From: Thalassobaculum_A sp040219615
Lineage (GTDB): Bacteria > Pseudomonadota > Alphaproteobacteria > Thalassobaculales > Thalassobaculaceae
NCBI RefSeq assembly: GCF_040219615.1
Contig: NZ_JAVJSE010000041.1
Coordinates: 248,001-312,000 of the forward strand
Direction: 5' to 3'
DNA length: 64,000 bases
In this document: positions 24,696 through 33,829 of the stretch, in pieces
Position numbering within the stretch: position 1 is the first letter of the stretch
Layout of the letters: every line of letters starts with the position of its first letter
Made by a program: the position numbers and the translations under genes
The notes under the pieces: model-generated
Told to the model about the DNA's origin: nothing
The model's database searches: none
Seen by the model: the letters and a program-made list of their open reading frames with translations, nothing else

Positions 24696-25532
24696 CTACC
24701 CGATCGGCGCGAACACGCTGTCGCGCAGCGCGTGCCAGGAATCCTCGTCAGGCGCCACCAGCAGGCCGCCGGCCAGTTCGCTCGGGCGGTAGGCGCGGCC
24801 GTCCAGGCGGCGGGCGTAGCCGCCGGCCTCGGCGTGGATCAGCAGGCCGGGCGCGTGGTCCCAGGGCATGTTCTTCCAGTAGAAGGCGAAGTGCCACTCG
24901 GCGGTCGCCAGCATGCGGTAGTCGTAGGCCGCGCAGCCGCGCCGGTGGTGGCGCTTGGGAAGCACTTCGTCTGCGCGGGCGCGCACCGCCTTGCGGATGT
25001 CCTCGTCGGGGATGAAGCGGAAGTTCAGCGTGCCTTCCATGACGTCCAGGCCGGCCGGTGCCGCGACCCGCAGCCGGGTCCGGGTGCCGTCGCGCCCGAC
25101 CATCTCGGCGCCGCCGCCGTGCTCGGCCAGCAGGACGCGGCCGGTGACCGGCTCGTAGATCGCCGCCGCCACCATGGCGTCGCGGTCGACCAGCGCCACC
25201 ATGACGCCGAAGCGGTCGCTGCCCTCGGCGAAGTTCTTGGTGCCGTCGATCGGGTCGACGATCCACACCGGGCGGTGCTCGGTCAGCCGGTCCAGCAGAG
25301 ACCGGTCGTGCTCCACCGATTCCTCGCCGATCACGATCGAGCCCGCCAGCAGCGCCGGCAGTCGCGCCACCAGCTGCCGCTCGGCGGCCTCGTCGGCCAC
25401 TGTCACCAGGTCGTTCGGCCCGGTCTTCTCGCGGATGTCGCCGGAGGCTAGGTTGCGCCAGCGCGGCAGGATCTCCTGCTCCGCGACCTCGGCGAGCACC
25501 CGGGCCACGCGGTCGAGATCGACGGTCGTCAT
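24696..25532 (-). CDS. Inositol monophosphatase family protein (SuhB/HisN-like)
   Basis: A 278-residue Mg-dependent phosphatase. Metal-binding motifs are IGEESVEHD, WIVDPIDGTKNF and the C-terminal WDHAPGLLIHAEAGGYA. Members act on inositol phosphate, histidinol phosphate or fructose-bisphosphate; RYLATAEWHF-type details do not decide, and histidinol-phosphatase or SuhB are both possible. The start ATG at 25532 is followed by TTVDLDRVARVLAEVA, with GGAGCC-type spacing upstream; the longer frame reaches into the terminator and groEL tail. It lies downstream of groEL beyond a strong hairpin. Confidence 0.85.
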   Translation of the reverse strand: MTTVDLDRVARVLAEVAEQEILPRWRNLASGDIREKTGPNDLVTVADEAAERQLVARLPALLAGSIVIGEESVEHDRSLLDRLTEHRPVWIVDPIDGTKNFAEGSDRFGVMVALVDRDAMVAAAIYEPVTGRVLLAEHGGGAEMVGRDGTRTRLRVAAPAGLDVMEGTLNFRFIPDEDIRKAVRARADEVLPKRHHRRGCAAYDYRMLATAEWHFAFYWKNMPWDHAPGLLIHAEAGGYARRLDGRAYRPSELAGGLLVAPDEDSWHALRDSVFAPIG

Positions 25533-25557
25533 GGGAGGCTCCGGTTCCGGAAACGGC

Positions 25558-25586
25558 GAAGGGCCGCGGCGTTGCCGCGGCCCTTC
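25558..25586 (-). terminator. Transcription terminator hairpin after groEL
   Basis: A perfect 13-bp GC-rich inverted repeat (25558-25570 with 25574-25586) with a three-base loop sits 43 bases past the groEL stop. The minus-strand flank has only a short T-run (gccgtttcc), so it may act as an attenuated terminator that lowers read-through into the phosphatase gene. Confidence 0.7.
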
Positions 25587-25629
25587 CCTATCACGGCCCG
25601 TCGCGGGCCGGAAGCCAGTGCGGCCGGGA

Positions 25630-27288
<1,659 letters not shown>

Positions 27289-27339
27289 GTCTTCCTCCGT
27301 TTCGTGTATCGCGGGTCGTGTATCGCGGGTTCCGTCGGC

Positions 27340-27627
27340 TCAGCCGACGATGCCCATGATGTCGCTCTCGCGCATGATCATGACGGTCTTGCCGTCGAGC
27401 TTGACCTCGGTGCCGGACCACTTGCCGTACAGCACGGTGTCGCCGGCCTTGACGTCGAGCTTGTGCACCTTGCCGGCCTCGTCGCGGCTGCCGGGTCCGA
27501 CCGCGACGACCTTGCCCTGCGACGGCTTTTCCTTGGCGGTGTCCGGGATGATGATCCCGCCGGCGGTCTTGGTGTCGGATTCGATCGGCTCGACCACGAC
27601 CCGATCGTGCAGCGGACGGAATTTCAT
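27340..27627 (-). CDS. groES: Co-chaperonin GroES
   Basis: A 95-residue co-chaperonin that caps GroEL. The N-terminus KFRPLHDRVVVEPIE and the mobile loop AGGIIIPDTAKEKPSQG are diagnostic. ATG 27627 is used because the upstream extension is the untranslated leader containing the CIRCE region; GGAGGC precedes the start. It is the first gene of the groESL operon and likely heat-inducible through HrcA. Confidence 0.98.
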   Translation of the reverse strand: MKFRPLHDRVVVEPIESDTKTAGGIIIPDTAKEKPSQGKVVAVGPGSRDEAGKVHKLDVKAGDTVLYGKWSGTEVKLDGKTVMIMRESDIMGIVG

Positions 27628-27683
27628 GGGATGCCTCCGTTGGATTGACCCCCGGCGCATCGGCGCGGGGGTCGGTGGTGCCT

Positions 27684-27710
27684 TTGGCACTCACCGTTGT
27701 TGAGTGCCAA
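27684..27710 (-). promoter_or_regulatory. CIRCE operator (HrcA binding site)
   Basis: The inverted repeat TTGGCACTC, nine-base spacer, GAGTGCCAA differs from the CIRCE consensus (TTAGCACTC-N9-GAGTGCTAA) at only one symmetric pair. It lies in the leader of groES, 57 bases ahead of the start, where bound HrcA would block transcription until heat shock. No hrcA gene is in the window. Confidence 0.95.
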
Positions 27711-27712
27711 AG

Positions 27713-27742
27713 GGTATAGGAGGCCCCCCGGCCGGGTGTCAA
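27713..27742 (-). promoter_or_regulatory. groESL promoter (sigma-70-like)
   Basis: On the minus strand TTGACA (27742-27737) is followed after 17 or 18 bases by CTATAC or TATACC (27719-27713), and the CIRCE operator starts three bases later, at the expected transcription start. The -35 box is a perfect consensus, in keeping with a strong housekeeping promoter held down by HrcA. Confidence 0.75.
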
Positions 27743-27785
27743 CCGCAGTATTCTGCCGATTCTCGTTTTGGCTGTCGGGACCGGC

Positions 27786-29096
27786 TCAGGACGCCGGCCG
27801 CCGGATCGATCCGGAGAAGCGTTTCTCGAAACGGGCGGCGTCGGCCTCGCTCAGTCGGACGGTGACCGACGTGGTCCCGTCGGCGTCATCGCTGCGCTCC
27901 ACCACCTCGCCATGGGCGTAGAGCCAGGCGAAGGCGGCGCCGTCGGCGCCGTCGAGGACGAAGCCGCACAGCCGGTCGTCGACCCCCAGCAGCCGGGCGA
28001 TCGCCGCGGTCAGCCGGTCGATGCCCTCGCCGCTGACGGCCGAGACCGCCACCACCGGCTCGTTGCCGGCCTGCGTCCGCTCCCGCAGGGCGATGCGCTG
28101 GTCCTCGGGCAGCCGGTCGATCTTGTTGAGCACCTCAAGCATCCGGCCCGGCCGCGTCGTCTCGTCGATGCCCAGGTCGGCCAGAACGGCCAGCACGTCG
28201 ACCTTCTGGGCGGCGCTGTCCGGGTGGGCGATGTCGCGGACATGGACCACCACGTCGGCCTCGGTCACCTCTTCCAGGGTGGCCCGGAACGCCGCCACCA
28301 GATGGGTCGGCAGCTCGCTGATGAAGCCGACGGTGTCGGACAGGATGATGGTGCGCCCGCCCGGCAGCCCGATCCGGCGCATGGTGGGGTCGAGGGTGGC
28401 GAACAGCAGGTCCTCGGCCATTACCGTGGCGCCGGACAGCCGGTTGAACAGCGTCGACTTGCCGGCGTTGGTGTAGCCGACCAGCGCCACCACCGGATAC
28501 GGCACCCGCTTGCGGGCGCCCCGGTGCAGCTCGCGGGTGCGCTTCACCTCCTCCAGCTCGCGCCGGATCCGGATGATGCGGTCGCCGATCAGCCGGCGGT
28601 CGATTTCCAGCTGGCTCTCGCCCGGGCCGCCCATGAATCCGGTGCCGCCGCGCTGGCGCTCCAGGTGGGTCCATGACCGCACCAGCCGGGAGCGCTGGAA
28701 GGTCAGCGACGCCAGGTCGACCTGCAGGCGGCCCTCGTGGGTCCGGGCCCGGGCGCCGAAGATCTCCAGGATCAGCTGGGTACGGTCGAGCACCTTGGCC
28801 TTGAGGGCCCGCTCCAGGTTGCGCTGCTGCACCGGGGTCAGCGGCCGGTCGACCACCACCACCTCGATCTCCAGCGTCTCGACCAGCTGTGCCAGCCGCT
28901 CGATCTGGCCGCTGCCGAGCAGCGAGCCCGGCCGCGGCCTGGCAACGGTGACGACCTCGGAATGCACGGTGATCAGGTCGATCGCCGATGTCAGCCCGAC
29001 GGCCTCCTCGAGCCGTGCCTCGGGATCTCTGACGCCCTCCCCGGTCTCGTCTTCGGTCTTCAGCCGGGGGTGGACGACCAGGGCGCGCGTGCCCAT
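27786..29096 (-). CDS. hflX: GTPase HflX
   Basis: A 436-residue ribosome-associated GTPase that splits stalled 70S ribosomes under stress. The G-domain has the P-loop GYTNAGKSTLFNRL, switch DTVGFISELPTHL and NKID specificity motif. The N-terminal GTP-binding HflX subdomain with LEIEVVVVDRPLTPVQQRNLE and the helical linker FMGGPGESQLEIDRRL is complete. ATG 29096 is taken as start because the conserved GTRALVVHPRL begins there; the longer frame overlaps hfq. It follows hfq after ten bases, the usual hfq-hflX pair. Confidence 0.96.
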   Translation of the reverse strand: MGTRALVVHPRLKTEDETGEGVRDPEARLEEAVGLTSAIDLITVHSEVVTVARPRPGSLLGSGQIERLAQLVETLEIEVVVVDRPLTPVQQRNLERALKAKVLDRTQLILEIFGARARTHEGRLQVDLASLTFQRSRLVRSWTHLERQRGGTGFMGGPGESQLEIDRRLIGDRIIRIRRELEEVKRTRELHRGARKRVPYPVVALVGYTNAGKSTLFNRLSGATVMAEDLLFATLDPTMRRIGLPGGRTIILSDTVGFISELPTHLVAAFRATLEEVTEADVVVHVRDIAHPDSAAQKVDVLAVLADLGIDETTRPGRMLEVLNKIDRLPEDQRIALRERTQAGNEPVVAVSAVSGEGIDRLTAAIARLLGVDDRLCGFVLDGADGAAFAWLYAHGEVVERSDDADGTTSVTVRLSEADAARFEKRFSGSIRRPAS

Positions 29097-29106
29097 GCGG
29101 GCCTCG

Positions 29107-29355
29107 TCAGCCGTCCGCCTCTTCCTTGGCGTCGAACAACTGGACCGGATGCTGCGGCATGATGGTCGACACCGCGTGCTTGTACACCAGCTGCGAATGC
29201 GCATCGCGGCGCAGCAGCAGGCAGAAATTGTCGAACCAGGTGACGATGCCCTGAAGCTTCACGCCGTTCACCAGGAACACGGTTACCGGAGTCTTGTCCT
29301 TGCGGATCTTGTTCAGAAACACGTCCTGAACGCTTTGGCTCTTCTCTGCGGCCAT
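29107..29355 (-). CDS. hfq: RNA chaperone Hfq
   Basis: An 82-residue Sm-like protein forming a hexameric ring that pairs small RNAs with mRNAs. The Sm1 motif (VNGVKLQGIVTWFDNF) and Sm2 motif (YKHAVSTIMP) are complete, including the proximal-face F-D/Y-K-H residues. The short C-terminal tail is typical of alphaproteobacteria. It is followed by hflX in the same operon. A perfect 18-base palindrome lies 71 bases upstream. Confidence 0.98.
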   Translation of the reverse strand: MAAEKSQSVQDVFLNKIRKDKTPVTVFLVNGVKLQGIVTWFDNFCLLLRRDAHSQLVYKHAVSTIMPQHPVQLFDAKEEADG

Positions 29356-29425
29356 CTTGCATTCCTTATCGTTAGAGCCTGAGGCTCACCGGCCGGTACC
29401 GCAAGAGGCGGCCCTCGCCTGATTT

Positions 29426-29443
29426 ATCTCGCACCTGCGAGAT
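29426..29443. promoter_or_regulatory. 18-base palindrome upstream of hfq
   Basis: ATCTCGCA and TGCGAGAT flank two bases, forming a perfect dyad 71 bases upstream of the hfq start. On the minus strand TTGCAT overlaps its left edge and ATAAAT its right edge, so it may cover an hfq promoter and act as an operator. The binding factor is unknown. Confidence 0.4.
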
Positions 29444-29477
29444 GCAAGCTAAACATATAACGCAGCGGAGCGCTCGC

Positions 29478-30131
29478 TCAATCGTCTAGCTGCTGCAAAA
29501 GCGCCAGGCATCCGGGAAGATGCACGGCCGGCGGATGCAGGCTCACATCCTCCGGGGGCGGGTTCTCCGGGTGCAGCAGCACCGCGGTGCACCCTGCGGC
29601 GTGCGCGCAGGCCAGGTCGACCGCCGAGTCGCCGACGAACCAGACGTCCGCTCCGGCGGCGATCCCGGTGCCCTCCAGGGCCATGTGGACCGGATCCGCC
29701 GCCGGCTTGTCGCGCGGCGCGTCGGTCGCGCCGACGATCCGGTGGAAGTACCGGTCCCAGCCGAGATGTGCGGCTTCGCGACGCAGGTAACCGCCGCTCT
29801 TGTTGCTGACCACCGCCGTCGGGACCGCCAGCGCCCGCAGCCGCTCCAGGATCTCCGGGGAGCCCTCCAGAATCCGCAGGGTCTCCAGGTGCACGGCCTC
29901 GAAGCCGTCGTAGAACAGGCGGGTGGCCTCGTCGGCGCGGTCGCCGAACAGCGCCGGAAAGGTGTCGCGCAGCGACTTCTTGGCGCGCGCCCTCACCTCG
30001 ACCTCGGTCCATGGCACATGGCCCATGGTCACGAAGGTCAGCTCGAGCGCGCGGGTGATGGCGCCCCAGTTGTCGACGAGGGTGGAGTCCCAGTCGAACA
30101 GCACCGCGCGCGGGCGCGGCAGCACGATCAC
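29478..30131 (-). CDS. HAD-superfamily hydrolase (phosphoglycolate phosphatase-like)
   Basis: A 217-residue phosphatase of the HAD subfamily I. The nucleophile motif FDWDSTLVD has D13 with D15 as acid/base; the second motif is VVSNKSG, the lysine loop lies near RDKPAADP, and FVGDSAVDLACAHAAG is the metal-binding end. Cap type and length resemble Gph. The substrate is not certain. It overlaps the start of the aminotransferase gene by four bases, which places it in the trkA-dat operon. Confidence 0.88.
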   Translation of the reverse strand: MIVLPRPRAVLFDWDSTLVDNWGAITRALELTFVTMGHVPWTEVEVRARAKKSLRDTFPALFGDRADEATRLFYDGFEAVHLETLRILEGSPEILERLRALAVPTAVVSNKSGGYLRREAAHLGWDRYFHRIVGATDAPRDKPAADPVHMALEGTGIAAGADVWFVGDSAVDLACAHAAGCTAVLLHPENPPPEDVSLHPPAVHLPGCLALLQQLDD

Positions 30132-30991
30132 GACGTGCGCCCCTCGCCCGCGGCGTAGGCCAGATAGGCCTGGCGCAGGCCGAGGCCGACGGAGCCGGCC
30201 TTGCCGTTCCCGATCACCGCCTCGTCGATCTGGGTGACCGGAGTCACGAAGGAGGTCGCCGAGGAGATGAACGCCTCGCGGGCCTGCTTGGCCTCGTCGA
30301 CGGTGAAGCCGCGCTCCACGAACTTCAGCTTCTCGCGCTCGGCCAGCTTCAGCAGGGTCAGCCGGGTGATTCCGTTCAGGATCGCCGCGTTGGCGTTGCG
30401 GGTCACCAGCTCGCCGTCCTTGGTGACGATCCAGGCGTTGGTCGATGTGCCCTCGGTCACCAGGCCGTCGTCGTCGACCTGCCAGGCCTCGTAGGCGCCG
30501 GCCTCCTTGGCCTGCTGCTTGCCGAGCACGTTCGGCAACAGGGCGACGGTCTTGATGTCGCAGCGCTCCCAGCGGATGTCCCGGATCGAGATCACCTTCA
30601 CGCCGTTCTCGACGGCGGCGGCGGCCGGCAGCGCGATGCGCTTGGCGGTCATCACCAGCGAAGGCTGGGCCTGCTTCGGGAACGGATGGTCGCGGCGCGC
30701 CACCCCGCGGGTGACCTGCATGTAGATCAGCCCGGTCCGGATCCGGTTGCGGCGCAGCAGTTCGCGCATGACCGAGCGCAGCGCCGGCCGGCTCATCGGT
30801 TCGACGATCCGCAGCTCGCGCAGGGAGCGGTCCAGGCGGTCGAGATGCGGGATCTCGTCGACCATCGCGCCGTCGAAGATCAGCACGACCTCGTAGACGC
30901 CATCGGCGAACTGATAGCCGCGGTCCTCGACGTGGACGGCGGCGTCCGCGTGCGGCACGTAGCGGCCGTTGACATAGGCGATGCGCGACAT
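30128..30991 (-). CDS. dat: D-amino-acid aminotransferase (class IV)
   Basis: A 287-residue PLP enzyme of fold type IV. The Schiff-base lysine is K147 in CDIKTVALLPNVLGKQQAKEAG, and the phosphate/substrate loop is TEGTSTNAWIV. The N-terminal AYVNGRYVPHADAAVHVEDRGYQFADGVYE is typical of D-amino acid transaminases, which make D-Glu or D-Ala for peptidoglycan. Branched-chain aminotransferases are related but longer. It follows trkA and precedes the HAD gene with four bases of overlap. Confidence 0.92.
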   Translation of the reverse strand: MSRIAYVNGRYVPHADAAVHVEDRGYQFADGVYEVVLIFDGAMVDEIPHLDRLDRSLRELRIVEPMSRPALRSVMRELLRRNRIRTGLIYMQVTRGVARRDHPFPKQAQPSLVMTAKRIALPAAAAVENGVKVISIRDIRWERCDIKTVALLPNVLGKQQAKEAGAYEAWQVDDDGLVTEGTSTNAWIVTKDGELVTRNANAAILNGITRLTLLKLAEREKLKFVERGFTVDEAKQAREAFISSATSFVTPVTQIDEAVIGNGKAGSVGLGLRQAYLAYAAGEGRTS

Positions 30992-31045
30992 GCTGGGGAT
31001 CTCCGGACGGGAGGCGAACGGACCTTCCTTACAACGCCCGGCGGT

Positions 31046-32422
31046 TCAGAAAAAGTCCAGTCGGACGGCGAACATCTTCTCGACCTTCTTCACCGCCTCG
31101 TAGGTCGCGAACACCACCACCCGGTCCTTGGTGGCGATCACGGTCTCGCCGCGCGGCACGATGACCTCGCCGTCGCGCACGATGGCGCCGATGATGACCC
31201 CGGCCGGCAGTCTCGCGTCCTTCAGCGGCCGGCCGACCAGCGGCGAGGTCTCCAGCGCCTCGGCCTCGATCACCTCGCCGAAGTCCTCTCGGACCGAGTA
31301 GACGCTGCGGATCCGGCCGCGGCGGACGTGCTGCAGGATCGACGACACCGTGATCGCCCGCGGGTTGACCACCGCGTCGATGCCGAGCTGGGTGATCAGC
31401 GGCGCATAGGTCAGGGTGTTGATCAGCGTCACCGTGCGGGCGCAGCCGGAGCGCTTGGCCAGCAGCGAGCTCAGGATGTTGACCTCGTCGTCGTTGGAGA
31501 CCGCCACGAAGGTCTCGGTCCGAGCGATGTTGGCCTCGTCCAGGATCTCCGGATCGAGCACGTCGCCGTTCAGGACCATGGTGCGGTTCAGGGCCTGGGC
31601 GACGAACCTGGCCCGGTCGCGCGAGTACTCGATGACCTTGACGTCCACGCCCGGGTGGTCGCGCTCGATCTCCTGGGCCAGGGTCAGGCCGATATTGCCG
31701 CCGCCGGCGATCACCACGCTGCGCGCCTCCGCCTCCTCGTGGCCGAAGCTGGCCAGCGCCCGCGACAGATGCGCGCTGCTGCACACGAAATACACCTCGT
31801 CGCCCGGCAGCATCTGGTCCTCGGGCTTGGGGACGATGGCGCGCTCGTTGCGCAGGATGCCGACGATCACGATCGCCAGGTCGGTGAACAGGCTGGTGAG
31901 CTGGCGCAGCGGCGTGTTGACGATCGGCGTGCTCTCGACGCAACGCACGCCGACCACCCGGACCTTGCCGTCGGCCATCGGCACCACGTCGAGCGCGCCC
32001 GGCACCTGCAGTCGCCGGCCGATGGCGCGCGCCACCTCGCGCTCGGGCGAAATGATCACGTCGATCGGCATGTGCTCGCGGCTGAACAGGTCGGCCCAGA
32101 TCGGCAGCAGGTAGTTCTGGTTGCGGACCCGCGCGATCTTGGTGGGTACGTTGAACAGCGAGTGGCCGACCTGGCAGGCCACCATGTTGACCTCGTCGGA
32201 GTAGGTCACCGCGATCAGCATGTCGGCGTCGCGCGCGCCGGCCTGCTCGAGGATCCCCGGATGCGAGGCGAAGCCGTTGATGGCGCGCACGTCCAGGGTG
32301 TCGCTGATCTTCTGGATCAGCGTCGGCTCCTGGTCGATCACCGTCACATCGTTGTTCTCGCCGGCCAGATGCCGGGCGATGCTGGTGCCGACCTGGCCGG
32401 CGCCGCAGATGATGACTTTCAT
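31046..32422 (-). CDS. trkA: Trk potassium uptake protein TrkA
   Basis: A 458-residue peripheral membrane regulator of the Trk K+ channel. Two RCK_N NAD(H)-binding domains begin with KVIICGAGQVGTSIARHLAG and, in the second half, RSVVIAGGGNIGLTLAQEIE, each followed by an RCK_C domain. The length and repeat structure are standard. No trkH is in the window. It lies nine bases after ntrX, the usual ntrYX-trkA association in alphaproteobacteria. Confidence 0.95.
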   Translation of the reverse strand: MKVIICGAGQVGTSIARHLAGENNDVTVIDQEPTLIQKISDTLDVRAINGFASHPGILEQAGARDADMLIAVTYSDEVNMVACQVGHSLFNVPTKIARVRNQNYLLPIWADLFSREHMPIDVIISPEREVARAIGRRLQVPGALDVVPMADGKVRVVGVRCVESTPIVNTPLRQLTSLFTDLAIVIVGILRNERAIVPKPEDQMLPGDEVYFVCSSAHLSRALASFGHEEAEARSVVIAGGGNIGLTLAQEIERDHPGVDVKVIEYSRDRARFVAQALNRTMVLNGDVLDPEILDEANIARTETFVAVSNDDEVNILSSLLAKRSGCARTVTLINTLTYAPLITQLGIDAVVNPRAITVSSILQHVRRGRIRSVYSVREDFGEVIEAEALETSPLVGRPLKDARLPAGVIIGAIVRDGEVIVPRGETVIATKDRVVVFATYEAVKKVEKMFAVRLDFF

Positions 32423-32431
32423 GGGTCGTCC

Positions 32432-33829
32432 TCAGCTGGCGGGGCGGACCAGCTTGTCCCCCTGGAATACCCCGAGCGACTTCAGCTTGCGGTGCAAAGC
32501 GGAGCGTTCCATCCCGATGAACGCCGCTGTGCGCGAGATGTTCCCGCCGAACCGGTTGACCTGCGAGATCAGGTATTCGCGCTCGAAGGTCTCGCGTGCC
32601 TCGCGCAGCGCCATGCCCATGATCTCGCCGCCCTTCTCCCACTTCAGGGTGGCCGGGGTGGCGGAGCCGATCTCCGGCGGCAGCTGGTCGGCGCGGATCG
32701 CCTCGCGCGGGTCGCCCGACGCCATGATCAGGATCCAGTCGATCACGTTGCGCAGCTGCCGCACGTTGCCCGGCCAGTCATAGGCCTGCAGCGCGGCCAC
32801 CGCGTCCTCGCCGAGCCCGCGCACCGCCATGCCGCCGTTCTCGGCGGTCTGGCGCACGAAATGGCGGGCCAGCATCGGCACGTCCTCGCGGCGCTCGCGC
32901 AGCGGCGGCACGCGGATCGGCACCACGTTCAGGCGGTAGAACAGGTCCTCGCGGAACCGCCCCGCCCCCATCTCCTGCTGCAGGTCGCGGTTGGTGGCCG
33001 CGATCACCCGGACGTCGACCTCGACCTCGGTGTCGCCGCCGATCCGCCGGAACGCCTGTTCCTGCAGGACCCGCAGGATCTTGCCCTGGGTCTCGATCGG
33101 CATGTCGGCGACTTCGTCGAGCAGCAGCGTGCCCTTGTGCGCCAGTTCCAGCGTGCCCACGGTGCGCGGTTCGCGGCCGCCCGGCTCGGTCCCGAACAGT
33201 TCCGACTCCAGCCGTTCCGGCGTAAGCGTGGCGCAGTTCAGCACCACGAAGGGCCCGCTGACCCGGCGCGACCGCTCGTGGATGCGGCGGGCCACGACTT
33301 CCTTGCCGGCTCCGGCCGGCCCGGTGATCAGGACCCGGCTGCCGGTCGGCGCCACCTTCTCGATCGCGCCGCGCACCGCGTTGATGCCGGTCGAGATCCC
33401 GATCAGGTCGGTCGAGGATCCGGCACGCCGCCGCAGTTCGGTGTTCTCGCGCCGCAGCCGGGTGGATTCCACGGCCCGCTCGATCATGAACAGCAGGCGG
33501 TCTGCCTTGAACGGCTTCTCGATGAAGTCGTAGGCGCCCTTCTTGATGGCGGTGACGGCGGTCTCGATCGTGCCGTGGCCGGAAATCATGATCACCGGCA
33601 GGTCGGGATGATCGCGGCGGATCTCGTCGAGGATCCCGATCCCGTCCAGGTGACTGTTCTGCAGCCAGATGTCGAGGATGACCAGGGACGGCATGCGCCG
33701 GCGGATCGCGTCCAGCGCCTCGCGGGCGTTGGCGGCGGCGCGGGAATCGTAACCCTCGTCCTCGAGGATCCCCGCGATCAGCATCCGGATATCGGCCTCG
33801 TCGTCGACGATCAGAATATCATTCGCCAT
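32432..33829 (-). CDS. ntrX: Nitrogen-assimilation response regulator NtrX
   Basis: A 465-residue regulator: receiver domain with phospho-acceptor D53 (LVILDIWLQN), AAA+ domain with P-loop TGPAGAGKEV, and a Fis-type helix-turn-helix (GGNISRTAAFIGMERSALHRKL). The sigma-54 contact loop GAFTGA, expected after ELFG, is replaced by TEPGGREPRT, so it may not activate sigma-54. ATG 33829 is the conserved start (ANDILIVDDEADIR); the 45-residue upward extension is a shadow of ntrY. It overlaps ntrY by 11 bases and responds to NtrY. Confidence 0.96.
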   Translation of the reverse strand: MANDILIVDDEADIRMLIAGILEDEGYDSRAAANAREALDAIRRRMPSLVILDIWLQNSHLDGIGILDEIRRDHPDLPVIMISGHGTIETAVTAIKKGAYDFIEKPFKADRLLFMIERAVESTRLRRENTELRRRAGSSTDLIGISTGINAVRGAIEKVAPTGSRVLITGPAGAGKEVVARRIHERSRRVSGPFVVLNCATLTPERLESELFGTEPGGREPRTVGTLELAHKGTLLLDEVADMPIETQGKILRVLQEQAFRRIGGDTEVEVDVRVIAATNRDLQQEMGAGRFREDLFYRLNVVPIRVPPLRERREDVPMLARHFVRQTAENGGMAVRGLGEDAVAALQAYDWPGNVRQLRNVIDWILIMASGDPREAIRADQLPPEIGSATPATLKWEKGGEIMGMALREARETFEREYLISQVNRFGGNISRTAAFIGMERSALHRKLKSLGVFQGDKLVRPAS

